A DNA stretch of 64,000 nt from Puccinia triticina (Eukaryota; Basidiomycota; Pucciniomycetes; Pucciniales; Pucciniaceae). Position numbers and translations under genes: made by a program. Below the pieces are notes generated by a model. That model had not been told where the DNA came from, searched no databases, and was given only the letters and a program-made list of their open reading frames with translations. The stretch lies in the NCBI RefSeq assembly GCF_026914185.1, contig NC_070563.1:2666001-2730000 (forward strand), in the 5' to 3' direction. Numbering within the stretch: the first letter of the stretch is position 1; every line of letters starts with the position of its first letter. Below, piece after piece: positions 42,794-52,891 of the stretch.

Positions 42794-43381
42794 AGGGAGT
42801 CCCCAACGTGATCGGATAATCTTGTTTGATCGACAACGTTTCAACCAAAGAAAACCAGAAACCATCGTCTACGGATCTCAACCTCAAGCGGCGATAGGAA
42901 TCAAATTCGTCAAACAAATCTATAACACTCAACGGCATATTCAGTTATTCTGTTGACAACTAGTCAACTTTTTGGACTATCTAAGGAACCAATTACGAAC
43001 CTCTGAAAAGAACACATAACTACCTAACCTGAAAGGAGTGTTTCGAAGGAAGCGGCTAATTATATACTGGAAGACGGTGTGTAGTACCTAAGGATCTGGA
43101 TAATTAGATACTGTTAGAAGAAAACTCTGGAGCCCACTCGAAGGAAGCAGCCAATTATATACTGAACGACGGTGTGTAGTACCTAAGGATTCAGATAATT
43201 AGGATACTGTTTGAAGAACCCTCCCAGGACGGTAAAAGTTATTTTAGATATTAGAAAGAAACCCCCAATTTGCCCTGGTAAAGAAACCAGAGACCATATA
43301 TTATTGTTTCTTTTTCAGAGCACAGTAACAGTTAACGAACGATCGTCATATTAAGAAAACTAGGATTCAACAAGAATCAAC
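42794..43381 (+). other. Gypsy C leader region with tandem motif
   Basis: 588 bp untranslated leader. A ~95-bp block is repeated (CGAAGGAAGCGGCTAATTAT at 43036 and a close copy at 43140, each with GACGGTGTGTAGTACCTAAG). The repeated stems could be packaging or dimerisation signals (inference). The primer-binding site was not identified. Confidence 0.6.
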
Positions 43382-45904
43382 ATGAGTTTACCCTTCAGTA
43401 CATTAGAAATGGGAGAAGGATTTGCTTCAAGTACCCCTTTAAGGAGCAGACCATTGGCAGGAACTTCAGGATTACTTTGGCCAAGCGATGCCACGAACAA
43501 TCCACCACCACCACCTAGGAAAGACAAAGGAAAGGGTCCAGAAAATCACTTCAGAGATCCTGCTGAAGAAGAAATGTCAGATTCAGATGAAACTCAAAAT
43601 AACCCACCGAGAAGTAATACCCCAAGACAACAACCGACAGGTTACGGGATTCATAACACTGAAAACAACCAAGAAAATATGTATCATCCTCATTTTCAAC
43701 AACAACAACAACAACCTCAAATTCCAGTTCAGCAACCTCAGCCAATATACGTTTATTCCCAACCTGAGCACTCGAACAAACCTAACATCATCAGGAACGA
43801 AGAAGGGCTTTACTATGATGGGAGTCAGTTCATGAAGTTTCTACATCGGTTTGAACGGGTAGCCTATGGGTATGGTGCCACGGATCGTGAGAAAGCAATT
43901 CAGATACCACGGTTTATACGAACAGAAGAACTGAAGTGTGAACTTGAGGAAATGGAGGGGTATGAAGAATACGACTGGACCAAACTGCGAGCTGACATGG
44001 TCAAAACCTGGGGCGAGTTAGATAACACCATTATGTACACCACAGAAGACCTCATAAAACTGGCCAAGCAGCAATCAAAGTCAGGAATCTCAACCCATCG
44101 AGAATACAAAGAATATCTTGGAAAATTCACCAAAATCCTCAAGTACCTAGTCAAAAACGAACATGTTAGCAAGAAAGACGAAGCTGGGGGACTGTTCTTA
44201 AGTGCCTTCCCAATGGAAAGTCAAAGAAGTGTTAAACGCATTCTAGTTAGCAAGGATCAGCTTCCAAAAGCTAAGGATGGCAGTAACAAAGCACCAAAAT
44301 GGGAAGACTTGATAGCGGCTGCGGAAACAGAAGTTCGTGTGGACGATAGCGTATATACCAATTTCTCAAGTTTCTCTGAGTCAAACCGGACGATGCAGAA
44401 AGAATTGGACCACAAGAAAGGGGACGGCAAACGACGCGAGCAGATGCTGAAAGAAACTCCAAATGAAAAAATAGTGGACCAAAAGTTTCAGGACATGCAA
44501 CAAGAAATAGCTGCACTCAAAAACCAGGTTCGAAGCAGCTTACCCACAAACTATAATAAGCAAGGTCCCTCAGACAAACAGGACTTTTATCGGGGTAACA
44601 CTCGACCATCCACCCCGGTGTACGACACTCTGGTCTGTTATTATTGCAAACGTGAAGGGCACTCCACAGCCAGATGTCCAGAATATCTCAAAGATGAGGA
44701 ACAAGGGCTGGTCAAGCGAAATGGGAAGGATTGGTTCCTACCAGACGGTCAGCACATACCTTGGATACCCTCCAGACCAATACGCTCCGTAGTGGCTGGT
44801 GCATCAGCAGATCCTAACATGCAAGAAGCTATACAAAGATTAGCAAAATCCCAACAAGAAGGAAGTGGTAACACCCCAACAATGAAAGCCTCAGTACAAA
44901 CCATCCATTGGAGCCCACCTACTCTAGGCGCTGAGAATTTCATAAAAGCCCATCCTATCACTAGGTCAGAAGCTCAGAAGGGTAGACGTGGGGTCAGGAT
45001 CCAAGAACCGGAGCGGGAAGCCATGGATATTGATCATGAAGAGGAGGAATTGGATAACACTCCAAAGGACACTCCGAAAAAGACACCTGAGAAATTTTGG
45101 AGCCGGGAGCGGGTACCGACAATCCTGAAAAAGGACTCACCTGAGGAAGCACTACTACAGGACTTGGATAACGTGAAAATCCCTACCACCTTTGCACAGC
45201 TAACGGCAATATCCCCCTCGTACGCAGAGAAAGTCATAGCCAGGTTGCAGGAACGCCTTCCCGGAAAAAGCACTTCTACAACTTATATTAAGACAGAGGC
45301 AACTAACATAGCAGCACCAATGACCATACCTGCGGAAGATGAAGATCTCTCAGATCCCTGCTACTACAGTTGTGCCCTGGGATATGTAACTGCAGAAGTT
45401 GGGGGAGAAAAAGTAGACTTCATGGTGGATTCAGGATCCATGGTCAATGTCATTCCTCGATCGGTAGCGGAAGATTTAGCGCTGGAATCAGTAATAGTGA
45501 ACATACCAATGCAAGGTGTGGGTGGAGCAAGATGTGACATAACAGGAGTAGTGGAAAACTGTTCAATACAAATTGGTCGATTCTCCGGGCCAGCACATCT
45601 TTTCATATCGCCAAAGGCTCAAGATTGCATTCTAGGACGACCTTTCCTCTTTGACCATGGATGTACCTTGGAATACCATGAAACAGGAGAAACACTCACT
45701 TTCCAGGGAAGCAAAGGAAGACGAATTTCAGTACCATTGGCACGAACTGGGCAAGGAAGAGGCTGGGATAATCGAAAGAACCTTAGTACAAATGTCATCA
45801 GGCCTGCTCCTCCATCGGATCCGCTCCAAGAGGAAGGCGAAGAACATCGCATGTTCAAAAAGAAATCAACTCAGCATTTTTTAGAACTTCCGGTGGCCAT
45901 CTAG
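43382..45904 (+). CDS. Gypsy C Gag-protease polyprotein
   Basis: ATG at 43382, 840 residues. Residues 1-130 are low complexity with a Gln-rich run. Residues 130-330 form the retrotransposon gag capsid region (GLYYDGSQFMKFLHRFERVA, EEYDWTKLRADMVKTWGELD). A coiled-coil-like segment with QEIAALKNQV follows, then the zinc knuckle CYYCKREGHSTARC (about 419-432). An acidic linker leads to the aspartic protease with VDFMVDSGSMVNVIP (Asp about 683) and CILGRPFLFDHG (about 752). The last codons contain TTTTTTA in the phase needed for -1 slippage into Pol. Makes particles and the processing protease. Confidence 0.93.
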   Translation: MSLPFSTLEMGEGFASSTPLRSRPLAGTSGLLWPSDATNNPPPPPRKDKGKGPENHFRDPAEEEMSDSDETQNNPPRSNTPRQQPTGYGIHNTENNQENMYHPHFQQQQQQPQIPVQQPQPIYVYSQPEHSNKPNIIRNEEGLYYDGSQFMKFLHRFERVAYGYGATDREKAIQIPRFIRTEELKCELEEMEGYEEYDWTKLRADMVKTWGELDNTIMYTTEDLIKLAKQQSKSGISTHREYKEYLGKFTKILKYLVKNEHVSKKDEAGGLFLSAFPMESQRSVKRILVSKDQLPKAKDGSNKAPKWEDLIAAAETEVRVDDSVYTNFSSFSESNRTMQKELDHKKGDGKRREQMLKETPNEKIVDQKFQDMQQEIAALKNQVRSSLPTNYNKQGPSDKQDFYRGNTRPSTPVYDTLVCYYCKREGHSTARCPEYLKDEEQGLVKRNGKDWFLPDGQHIPWIPSRPIRSVVAGASADPNMQEAIQRLAKSQQEGSGNTPTMKASVQTIHWSPPTLGAENFIKAHPITRSEAQKGRRGVRIQEPEREAMDIDHEEEELDNTPKDTPKKTPEKFWSRERVPTILKKDSPEEALLQDLDNVKIPTTFAQLTAISPSYAEKVIARLQERLPGKSTSTTYIKTEATNIAAPMTIPAEDEDLSDPCYYSCALGYVTAEVGGEKVDFMVDSGSMVNVIPRSVAEDLALESVIVNIPMQGVGGARCDITGVVENCSIQIGRFSGPAHLFISPKAQDCILGRPFLFDHGCTLEYHETGETLTFQGSKGRRISVPLARTGQGRGWDNRKNLSTNVIRPAPPSDPLQEEGEEHRMFKKKSTQHFLELPVAI

Positions 45905-45952
45905 GGAGTAGCTCGCTTCAGCTAGTCAAGCGTGTTATGTCTCGGACACCGG
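45877..45952 (+). promoter_or_regulatory. Candidate -1 ribosomal frameshift signal (U UUU UUA plus stem)
   Basis: In the Gag frame the codons are CAT TTT TTA, giving the slippery heptamer T TTT TTA at 45877-45883. A 6-nt spacer leads to CCGGTG (45890-45895), which can pair with CACCGG (45947-45952), and within that loop TAGCT (45909-45913) can pair with AGCTA (45920-45924). The Gag stop TAG is at 45902. The -1 frame is open from the heptamer straight into Pol. All elements are seen; function is inferred from the known design of such signals. Confidence 0.75.
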
Positions 45953-48900
45953 TTTTCTTAGACTGGCTCAGATCTGTTTTTGTAAAATACTTTCAAAAGA
46001 CATCAAGACAAACAGCCGTTTTACTGTTTAAACTCTTTTCAGTCAAAAAGAACATCCTTATTATGTTTTTTAAACTGTTAAAATTCTGCAGTGCCATGAA
46101 GAAAGGCTTACCGTTAAAATCCATTCCCAAAGGCACATCTGATTCTAAACCAGGTCTTTCCATCAACACCACAAGGATAAACCAACCGGATAAGGACCGG
46201 CAGCAAATAGGAAAGTTACTCTCCAACGGGCTGGGATCACTGTTTCAGGAGAAATTATGTCAAAGCTGGAAGGAGGGGAGTTTATGGTGCATGACAAAGT
46301 ACAAACCTGTGGCCAAGAAAGTTCGACCTATCAATCAACCTATTCCGCAGGCTTTGAATCCCCCACTGCAAAGACCTCCACTTACTCGAGACCCCTACAA
46401 AACACCACTTACTCCAAATCCACCTGATTTCGAGCCTACAGCCAGGATTACTGAAGAGCGCCTGAAGGTAGTTAACTTTGGACCAGAAGGATGGCTTTGG
46501 GAGGAAGAACTAAAACTCTTCAAGCACGTGATTGTAATGCGAGAAAAAGCGGTGGCGTTCACTCCAGAGGAAAGAGGACTCCTGAAGCATTCGTACGGAC
46601 TACCTTATGTCATACCCGTAGTTGACCACGTACCATGGCAAAAGAAGCCTATACCCATCCCAGCAGCAATCAAGGATGAATACGTGGAGCAAGTAAGGGA
46701 AAGGATAAGAAATAAACTTTACGAACAATCCACATCCAGTTACTCCAGTCCAGTTTTCTGCGTGCTAAAACATGATGGGAAGCTGAGGATAGTTCATGAT
46801 CTACAAGAAATGAATAAGGTCACCATCAAGGACGCAGGATTGCCGCCAGCAACGGAAGAATTTGTGGAATCATTTGCTGGACGTGCTTGCTATGGACTAG
46901 GCGATATTATGGGGGGTTATGATGAAAGGGAATTAGCTCCAGAATCGAGACCTCTGACCACCTTTGATACTCCCCTGGGGAGATTCCAACTTACCAGACT
47001 TCCCCAAGGAGCCACCAATTCTGTAGCAGTATATCAGGCGCAAATGATGTGGATCCTCCAGGATGAAATACCTGATCATGTGGGTGTGTTCATTGACGAC
47101 GGAGGGATCAAAGGGCCCAAGTCCACATACAACGAGGAGGTACTTGAAGAAAACCCAGGGATTCGACGTTTCATCTGGGAATACGCTCAGATACTGGAAA
47201 GGATTTTATTTCGAATTGAAGAAGCTGGACTCACAATATCGGGAAAGAAGTTTGCCTGCTGTGTGCCTGCCTTGGATATTGTTGGACATGTAGTCTGTAA
47301 AGAAGGGCGACGGGTTTCTATACAGAAAAAGAATAAGATAATCACTTGGCCAACTCCCAACAATGTCACAGAACTTCGAGGCTTCATGGGAATAGTAACT
47401 TACGTCAGGATATTTGTGAAAAATCTGTCAGAAATTGCAGCCCCTCTTCGAAAGCTCACACGGAAGGATGAGGAATGGATCTGGGACAACAATTGTGATT
47501 TGGCCTTCAACCAACTGAAGGAAATTATTGGAGAGGATATTACGCTGAAGAGACTGGACTATTCAAAAGAGGCGGGGCTCATTATTTTGGCCGTAGACTC
47601 TAGTTTTATTGCAGCAGGGGCGGTACTTTCACAACAGGAATTGGAAACAGGATTAAACCGACCAGTGTTATATGAATCAATTGTGTTTTCACCCGTCGAG
47701 TCAAAATACTCTCAACCAAAACTAGAACTTTGCGGGGTTGCAAGAATTCTGAAGAAGCTGCAGACACTTCTGTGGGGCCAACACTTCGAGCTACAGGTGG
47801 ATGCGCAATCGTTGATACAGATGATTAACTCACCATCTCTCCCAAATGCACCAATGACAAGATGGGTAGCGTTCATTCAGCTGTTTTCATTTGACATGGT
47901 ACATAAGCCTGGGAAAACCTTCACACTGCCGGATGCTCTGTCCAGGCGGCCCATAAGTGAAGAAGAAGAGGAGTTTTACGAGGACGCAGAGGATTTTGAT
48001 GAGGAGGCACCATTAATTAAAGCCTGCCTACAATTTAAAATAATGTCAACTTCGACGGAACTACTGGAATGGGAAACACCAGGATTCTGGACAGACCTCA
48101 AATATTATCTGCAAACATTGAAGCAACCTTGTTCCATGGACTCGGATGAATTCCAAAAAGTGAAAAGGAAGTCTGTCAATTATTTCATCCGAGACGGACG
48201 GCTTATGAGAAGGCACTCACCCATGCCACAACTAGTTATCTCCAAAATAGCTTACCAAAGTAAATTATTGCGAATGGTGCATGAAGAGCTTGGACACCGG
48301 GGGCTTGAGGAAACATATCAGCGACTAGTGTGCCGGTTCTGGTGGCCTAGTTTGAAGAAAAAGGTCAAATTATGGGTACAAAGCTGTGAGCCTTGTCAAA
48401 AGAGGGATCCACTAGTCCCACGAGAAATACGACACCCCACAGGGGAAAGCAGCTTATTTGGACGAGTGGCCCTGGACGTCTGTCATATTAAAGCAGGAAG
48501 ATACAAATACTTGCTAGTGGCTCGTGACGACTTGTCTGGCTGGGTTGAAGCAGCTCCCTTGGTAAAACTGACAGCAGCAACCATTGGGAAATTTCTCTTG
48601 GAAGAATGGGTCTACCGCTACGGTGCAATTAAAACGGTAACTGCAGACAATGGGCCTGAATTCAAGAATGAATTTATCAAAGCAGTGGAAAAAGTGGGAG
48701 CAGTATTCAAGCCACCTACCCCTTATTATCCGGAAGCAAATGGAATGATTGAGCGAGGTCACAGACCCATTAAAGACACCTTAATCAAAATGTGCGGCGA
48801 ATCTGGGGGAAAGTGGAGAGAATATCTACCTTTAGTCCTCTTTGCGGACAGAATTTCAACCAAGCGCACAACTGGATACTCACCTTACGAGCTGGTGTTC

Positions 48901-49434
48901 GGCCAGAAAGCGGTTCTCCCTGTGGACCTAGAAATGGACACTTATCTGGGAATTGACTGGACGGAAATACACACTACAGAAGAACTTCTGGAAGCTAGGA
49001 CCATGCAATTGGAGCGCAGAGAGGAAATTCTGGGGATAGCTCATGAGAAATTAATGAAAGCCAGGAATTCTTCGGTCAGATACTGGGACAGAAAAATGGC
49101 AGCAAGACTTCGAAACCCTTTGGACCCAGGCGAATTGGTGTTAGTTTATAATAAAAGCTTGGAAGATCAGTGGGGAAAGCTTTTCGCAAATCGTTGGAAC
49201 GGACCTTTTAGGATTAGGAAGCAGCTACCCAAGGGATCTTACATTCTGGAAGAACTGGATGGGGTTGAATTGAAAAGAGCCTACGCAGCTTCCCATATTA
49301 AGCGGTTCTACCCTCGAGGACGCAACCTGACGGATATACAGCTTGAGGAGGATCCTTCCCAACCAGAAAACTCAGAGGAGGTGGAAATATCAAGCAATTC
49401 TTCAGAAGACAGCTCATCTAACTGGACTGACTAA
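45937..49434 (+). CDS. Gypsy C Pol: reverse transcriptase, RNase H, integrase
   Basis: Open in the -1 frame relative to Gag from the slippery site, with a first internal ATG at 45937; 1165 residues from that ATG. RT: KLRIVHDLQEMNKVTIKD, LTRLPQGATNSVAVYQ, VGVFIDDGGIKG (F-x-D-D at about 385). RNase H: IILAVDSSFIAAGAVLSQ, YSQPKLELCGVARIL, HKPGKTFTLPDALSR. Integrase: zinc domain HEELGHRGLEET...CEPCQKR; core VALDVCHIKAG, TADNGPEFKNEF, PEANGMIERGH (D-D-E). C-terminal PKGSYILEEL...SHIKRFYP. Acidic tail. No chromodomain is apparent. No stop or shift throughout, fitting a recently active element. Confidence 0.94.
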   Translation: MSRTPVFLDWLRSVFVKYFQKTSRQTAVLLFKLFSVKKNILIMFFKLLKFCSAMKKGLPLKSIPKGTSDSKPGLSINTTRINQPDKDRQQIGKLLSNGLGSLFQEKLCQSWKEGSLWCMTKYKPVAKKVRPINQPIPQALNPPLQRPPLTRDPYKTPLTPNPPDFEPTARITEERLKVVNFGPEGWLWEEELKLFKHVIVMREKAVAFTPEERGLLKHSYGLPYVIPVVDHVPWQKKPIPIPAAIKDEYVEQVRERIRNKLYEQSTSSYSSPVFCVLKHDGKLRIVHDLQEMNKVTIKDAGLPPATEEFVESFAGRACYGLGDIMGGYDERELAPESRPLTTFDTPLGRFQLTRLPQGATNSVAVYQAQMMWILQDEIPDHVGVFIDDGGIKGPKSTYNEEVLEENPGIRRFIWEYAQILERILFRIEEAGLTISGKKFACCVPALDIVGHVVCKEGRRVSIQKKNKIITWPTPNNVTELRGFMGIVTYVRIFVKNLSEIAAPLRKLTRKDEEWIWDNNCDLAFNQLKEIIGEDITLKRLDYSKEAGLIILAVDSSFIAAGAVLSQQELETGLNRPVLYESIVFSPVESKYSQPKLELCGVARILKKLQTLLWGQHFELQVDAQSLIQMINSPSLPNAPMTRWVAFIQLFSFDMVHKPGKTFTLPDALSRRPISEEEEEFYEDAEDFDEEAPLIKACLQFKIMSTSTELLEWETPGFWTDLKYYLQTLKQPCSMDSDEFQKVKRKSVNYFIRDGRLMRRHSPMPQLVISKIAYQSKLLRMVHEELGHRGLEETYQRLVCRFWWPSLKKKVKLWVQSCEPCQKRDPLVPREIRHPTGESSLFGRVALDVCHIKAGRYKYLLVARDDLSGWVEAAPLVKLTAATIGKFLLEEWVYRYGAIKTVTADNGPEFKNEFIKAVEKVGAVFKPPTPYYPEANGMIERGHRPIKDTLIKMCGESGGKWREYLPLVLFADRISTKRTTGYSPYELVFGQKAVLPVDLEMDTYLGIDWTEIHTTEELLEARTMQLERREEILGIAHEKLMKARNSSVRYWDRKMAARLRNPLDPGELVLVYNKSLEDQWGKLFANRWNGPFRIRKQLPKGSYILEELDGVELKRAYAASHIKRFYPRGRNLTDIQLEEDPSQPENSEEVEISSNSSEDSSSNWTD

Positions 49435-49995
49435 ATCAACCTCCTGGGCATGAGGTTAAACTGTTCAAAACTTTAAGAGCATAATTTTTTTTAAGTTGGG
49501 GGAGGAAAGAACTCACTCCTTTAAACTCTTTCTGAAGCTCACAATTCTGGAAACATCAGACTCTCTGTTGGGAAGACACTCTTTGAAGGATCACACTCTT
49601 TTCAACAAGATTCAGTTTCTTGTTTAAACTGGACATAATTTTTACAAAGGCAAAAATGACCACAAAAAGAAAAAAATTTCTTTAATAGATTAAATACTTA
49701 CTTTTTCTCTCACATATATAATTTTTTAATTGGCTCTTCTGTTCTCTCACTATAGGTTGGGGACAACCTCTATAAGTTGGGGGAGGGGGTCTGGGGGTTT
49801 AATTTCACGAAGAAGAGAAGAAAACATTTTTTTGGTTTTTTTTACAAATTATGTCGATTTTTTTTGGTTTTTATGTTTTTACCCCAAACGGACTGTGACA
49901 ACAGACTCTACAACAAAGAAAGACAAGAAACTTTAGTATAAATAAGTACATAAGAAGAAAAAGAACGAAAGAAGGAATTAGCTTACTGTAGTAGT
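49435..49995. other. Gap between gypsy C pol and the antisense gene end
   Basis: A+T-rich, with TTGGGGGAGG-like tracts (49495, 49780) resembling the polypurine tract next to the 3' LTR; these could be additional plus-strand priming sites. Probable 3' untranslated region of the antisense transcript. Confidence 0.5.
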
Positions 49996-51305
49996 TTACG
50001 CATCCCGAACAACCTGGCGTATGGAAGAGCGGTACTCCTCCGAGACTGCTTGGAACACGTGGATTCGCTGAATACGACCTCCCTCGTTCTCGGTCGGGGT
50101 GCGTTGACAGTAGGAAATGAAAACTCGGGCAAAAGTCTGATACAACCGAGTATAAGCTTCCGGGTCGAGGCCGGGAAGCGGAGCAGTTTGAGTCGGAACC
50201 GGTTGCTGGCGTGGCTCCAGGAGAACCTGAACCTGGGTGTCACTCAAGAATGGGAGATCGCCATGGGGAAAGAAAGGAGTATGGGCGGGACCGGAAGCCT
50301 GAGAGGCGTTTTCGGAATCCGTTATGCCTTCCGCATCGGCATCGGAACCGAGCATGGGCGGGCGATATAAAGCCTCGACCTCTGGCAACGTGGGTCGGAA
50401 CATCCACCCGGGAAGAGTCGACCAAGTAGAATCCCACTCGGGAGTTGGAGGGACCTGACCATAAGCTTTATTAGCAACAAGAAGAACCTTAATACAAAAC
50501 AAAGGAAAAGAGACTTACCCCACCCGACCACTCGAAGAGTTGGTCCAACTCGTCTTCGGTCTCACCAACCTGGGATTGATCGGCGTCTGAGCCACCAGAA
50601 CGATCGGAGCGTCTTTCTGACGCAACAGACCCAACAGATGAGCTACGGCAGCTCGTAGCCGGGGTCGTAAGCGGGGAAGGACGGGGGGCAGGAGGGACAA
50701 GCCAGTCGTCACCAATAAGGACCCGATTGGACTGTAACATCTATAGACATTGACTTAGTACAGACCAAAAAGCACAACAACACGATAACAGAAGAAAACT
50801 TACCGGGTCCTCGCGAGGCTCAGTACCTGGGGAATAAACCGGGGAGTCGGTTCCAGGTCTCCAGCCCGGGCTGCGACCGCGGTAGGTGGGCGAAGGGAAT
50901 AGGGCACGCGAACCCGCAGCCGGGGACTGAAGGCGCGGGTGGAGTCCCACCAAACCAGGTGGAACCCGCGACGGGTCAGGCGACGGGGTGCGAGGCACGT
51001 CCGGGGTGTTTGGACGACCACCCGGGGAAAGAAGCTAGACAAGATTGGATCGTTAGTAATAGGCACGATACGATACCGATAAATGTTTGTTGTATTGGTT
51101 GAAGAACGGTACATACCTCTGCTACTTGAGCGACAGCACGTTCATCAAGAATGAACGGTCGATCGTCTTGGGCCACCCGATCCTCTGCGGCTTGATCAAG
51201 GCGGGGTTGAGGTCGGTTGGATCGGCGGTATGCGTCCATCCTTTGTCGGGACCACTGAAACCAGCCCGGTGTTAACGCTTCAGCTCGGTATAACGGCCCA
51301 TCCAT
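49996..51305 (-). CDS. Antisense four-exon gene inside gypsy C, unknown protein (~366 aa)
   Basis: Exons (minus strand): 51305-51117, 51034-50804, 50740-50519 and 50454-49996, all multiples of three and all in phase 0. Introns: 51116-51035 (GTATGT, branch TTACTAAC, TAG), 50803-50741 (GTAAGT, branch TACTAAG, TAG) and 50518-50455 (GTAAGT, branch GCTAATA, CAG). ATG at 51305 (MDGPLYRAEALTPGW), stop TAA at 49998-49996. The protein is Pro/Ser/Arg-rich in the middle with an acidic patch (GETEDELDQLFEW) and a more regular C terminus (YTRLYQTFARVFISYCQR, FQAVSEEYRSSIRQ). I recognise no domain, signal peptide or membrane segment. Perfect splice and branch sites and uninterrupted phase argue for a real gene. 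It could be a captured host gene or an element regulator; a 38-codon upstream frame (ATG at about 51440) may affect translation. Confidence 0.72.
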
Positions 51306-51565
51306 GATCAGGATGGGATTATGTATGGAAGAGCCCGGCTAAGTAACAACAAAAAAGGGAACGTTCGGCTCCTCGGTTCCGTAAAGGATAAGGAGAGGAG
51401 GAGAAGTAGGTTCGATAATGAGCACGACGAGGCATAGTCTTTCGTGGTCTAAGTAAAGCAAGCCTTGAAACAAGTCAAAAAAAAAGGGGGAAGCAAAGAT
51501 AAGTGTACTGGACGAGTAAGAGTGAGGAAGTGGTTGAGGACAGGAAAACCAGGAGAGGGGGAGCT

Positions 51566-51573
51566 CTTTTATA
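51566..51573 (-). promoter_or_regulatory. TATA box of the antisense gene
   Basis: TATAAAAG on the minus strand in a G+C-rich context, ~260 bp upstream of the ATG at 51305. The same octamer is used in the element's own LTR promoter. Confidence 0.6.
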
Positions 51574-51599
51574 CTCGACCGGGGGGGTTCAGCGGGCAC

Positions 51600-52324
51600 T
51601 CACCGGCTTATATGTACTACCCTCTGAGCAACTCCCTGACCTGCCAACAGAACTGGTCTACTAACCATTTCGAGTCGACAGCGTCGTTCGATGCAAACCG
51701 TCACGAAGCCAGATAGAACCGAAGCCGAGAAATGGGGCCCACGGCTGGACTCGGCATCAAACACGTACACATACGGGCCCACGAAGAGATGACGACAAAG
51801 AAGAGAGAAAATGAGCGGTTCGTCAGTTTCGCCGTCTTAGTACCGGTCAAAGGAAAGAAGAAAGAAACAGGTACGCACCGGTGGGAGGTATGGACTACTG
51901 AGTTCGGCGAGTGAGGCTGCTGGCGGCAGTGGTACGAGGAGAGCTGTCAAATAAGATCTGGCTGTCAGCTGTCGGATTTTGGATCCACAAATGAAGCTTT
52001 CGGTTTTTTTTTTCCTTCTTCTTGACGGAAACCAAGAAGAACGGTCAGAATAAGAAAAGAGAAACACCCACCTCATATGACGAAAGTGGTCCGAGGTCAA
52101 GAGAACCAACTTGAGGAAACTGAGTCGGCCAGCGGCGCCGGTGACGTAGTCGAAGGAGCCGGAAGATCGGCGAAGTTGAATCGAGGCTGGTTGCTGGTAG
52201 AGGCCGAGATGTAGAGGATATATCGATACCCCCTAAGGGGTAGGGCCGATATACATACACATACCCCGTGGCGGGGTGAGAGTAAACACTCGAGACCCGA
52301 ACGCGAGGTTGGACGTTCGCAGCA
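51600..52324. other. G+C-rich region upstream of the antisense gene
   Basis: No clear gene on the plus strand. Minus-strand frames (52531-52045, for example) are open but have no recognised motif; they might include further upstream exons. Two small hairpins, ACCCCCTAAGGGGT-like near 52230 and CCCCGTGGCGGGG near 52263. Confidence 0.4.
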
Positions 52325-52372
52325 CCGCAGTCCTCTTGTCGGATTACGCGTAATCCGACAAGACAACTGCGG
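52325..52372. repeat. 48-bp palindrome in the gypsy C 3' region
   Basis: Perfect 28-bp core (52335-52362; half CTTGTCGGATTACG) extended by CCGCAGT (52325-52331) and ACTGCGG (52366-52372) after a 3-base mismatch on each side. Confidence 0.85.
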
Positions 52373-52587
52373 CGCATTGGATGAACTCCCGCGGGACCCT
52401 AATAACTTCGGGCGGGTACGATCAGCACTGTGTACCCGGGCCCCAAGCCCGACCAACCAATCATCAGGAGGCGGGGTCGAGTCCCCGATCACTACTCGTA
52501 CACCGAGGCGCGCGGCTTCAATAGCGCGCACCCTAAGGCGCTAGAGCAATAGCTGCGGCCGTCACCACAGCACAAGCATCACCCCTG

Positions 52588-52636
52588 CGCAGCTGCGCAA
52601 CTGCGCAACTGCGGACTGCGGACTGCGGACTGCGCG
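52588..52636. repeat. Short tandem repeats CTGCGCAA / CTGCGGA
   Basis: Three CTGCGCAA-like units followed by three GGACTGC units near 52590-52636. Confidence 0.7.
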
Positions 52637-52891
52637 CAGCACTTCGACTCCCAGAACCAACAAAAACTTCGTGTTAAGAAAAACCCCAAAATTGACAAAA
52701 ATCAAAATTGTGGCCAGTTTTCACCCTGCGCAGCCTCTCAAGCCACGTGGCCCAGAAGACGTAAAAATGGCCAACTCTCCAAGGATCCTGCACATCACCA
52801 CCTAAATTTACCATGTCACAGGTTCAAAAGTTGACAGAAAGCACTTTTCACGGCAAAATTGTCTGGGGACAGACAATAAGTTGGGGGAGGA

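Noticed and set aside
43551..45858. Minus-strand frames opposite gypsy C gag
   Set aside because: Shadows of a strongly supported plus-strand gene. They lack splice sites in phase, unlike the antisense gene at 49996-51305.
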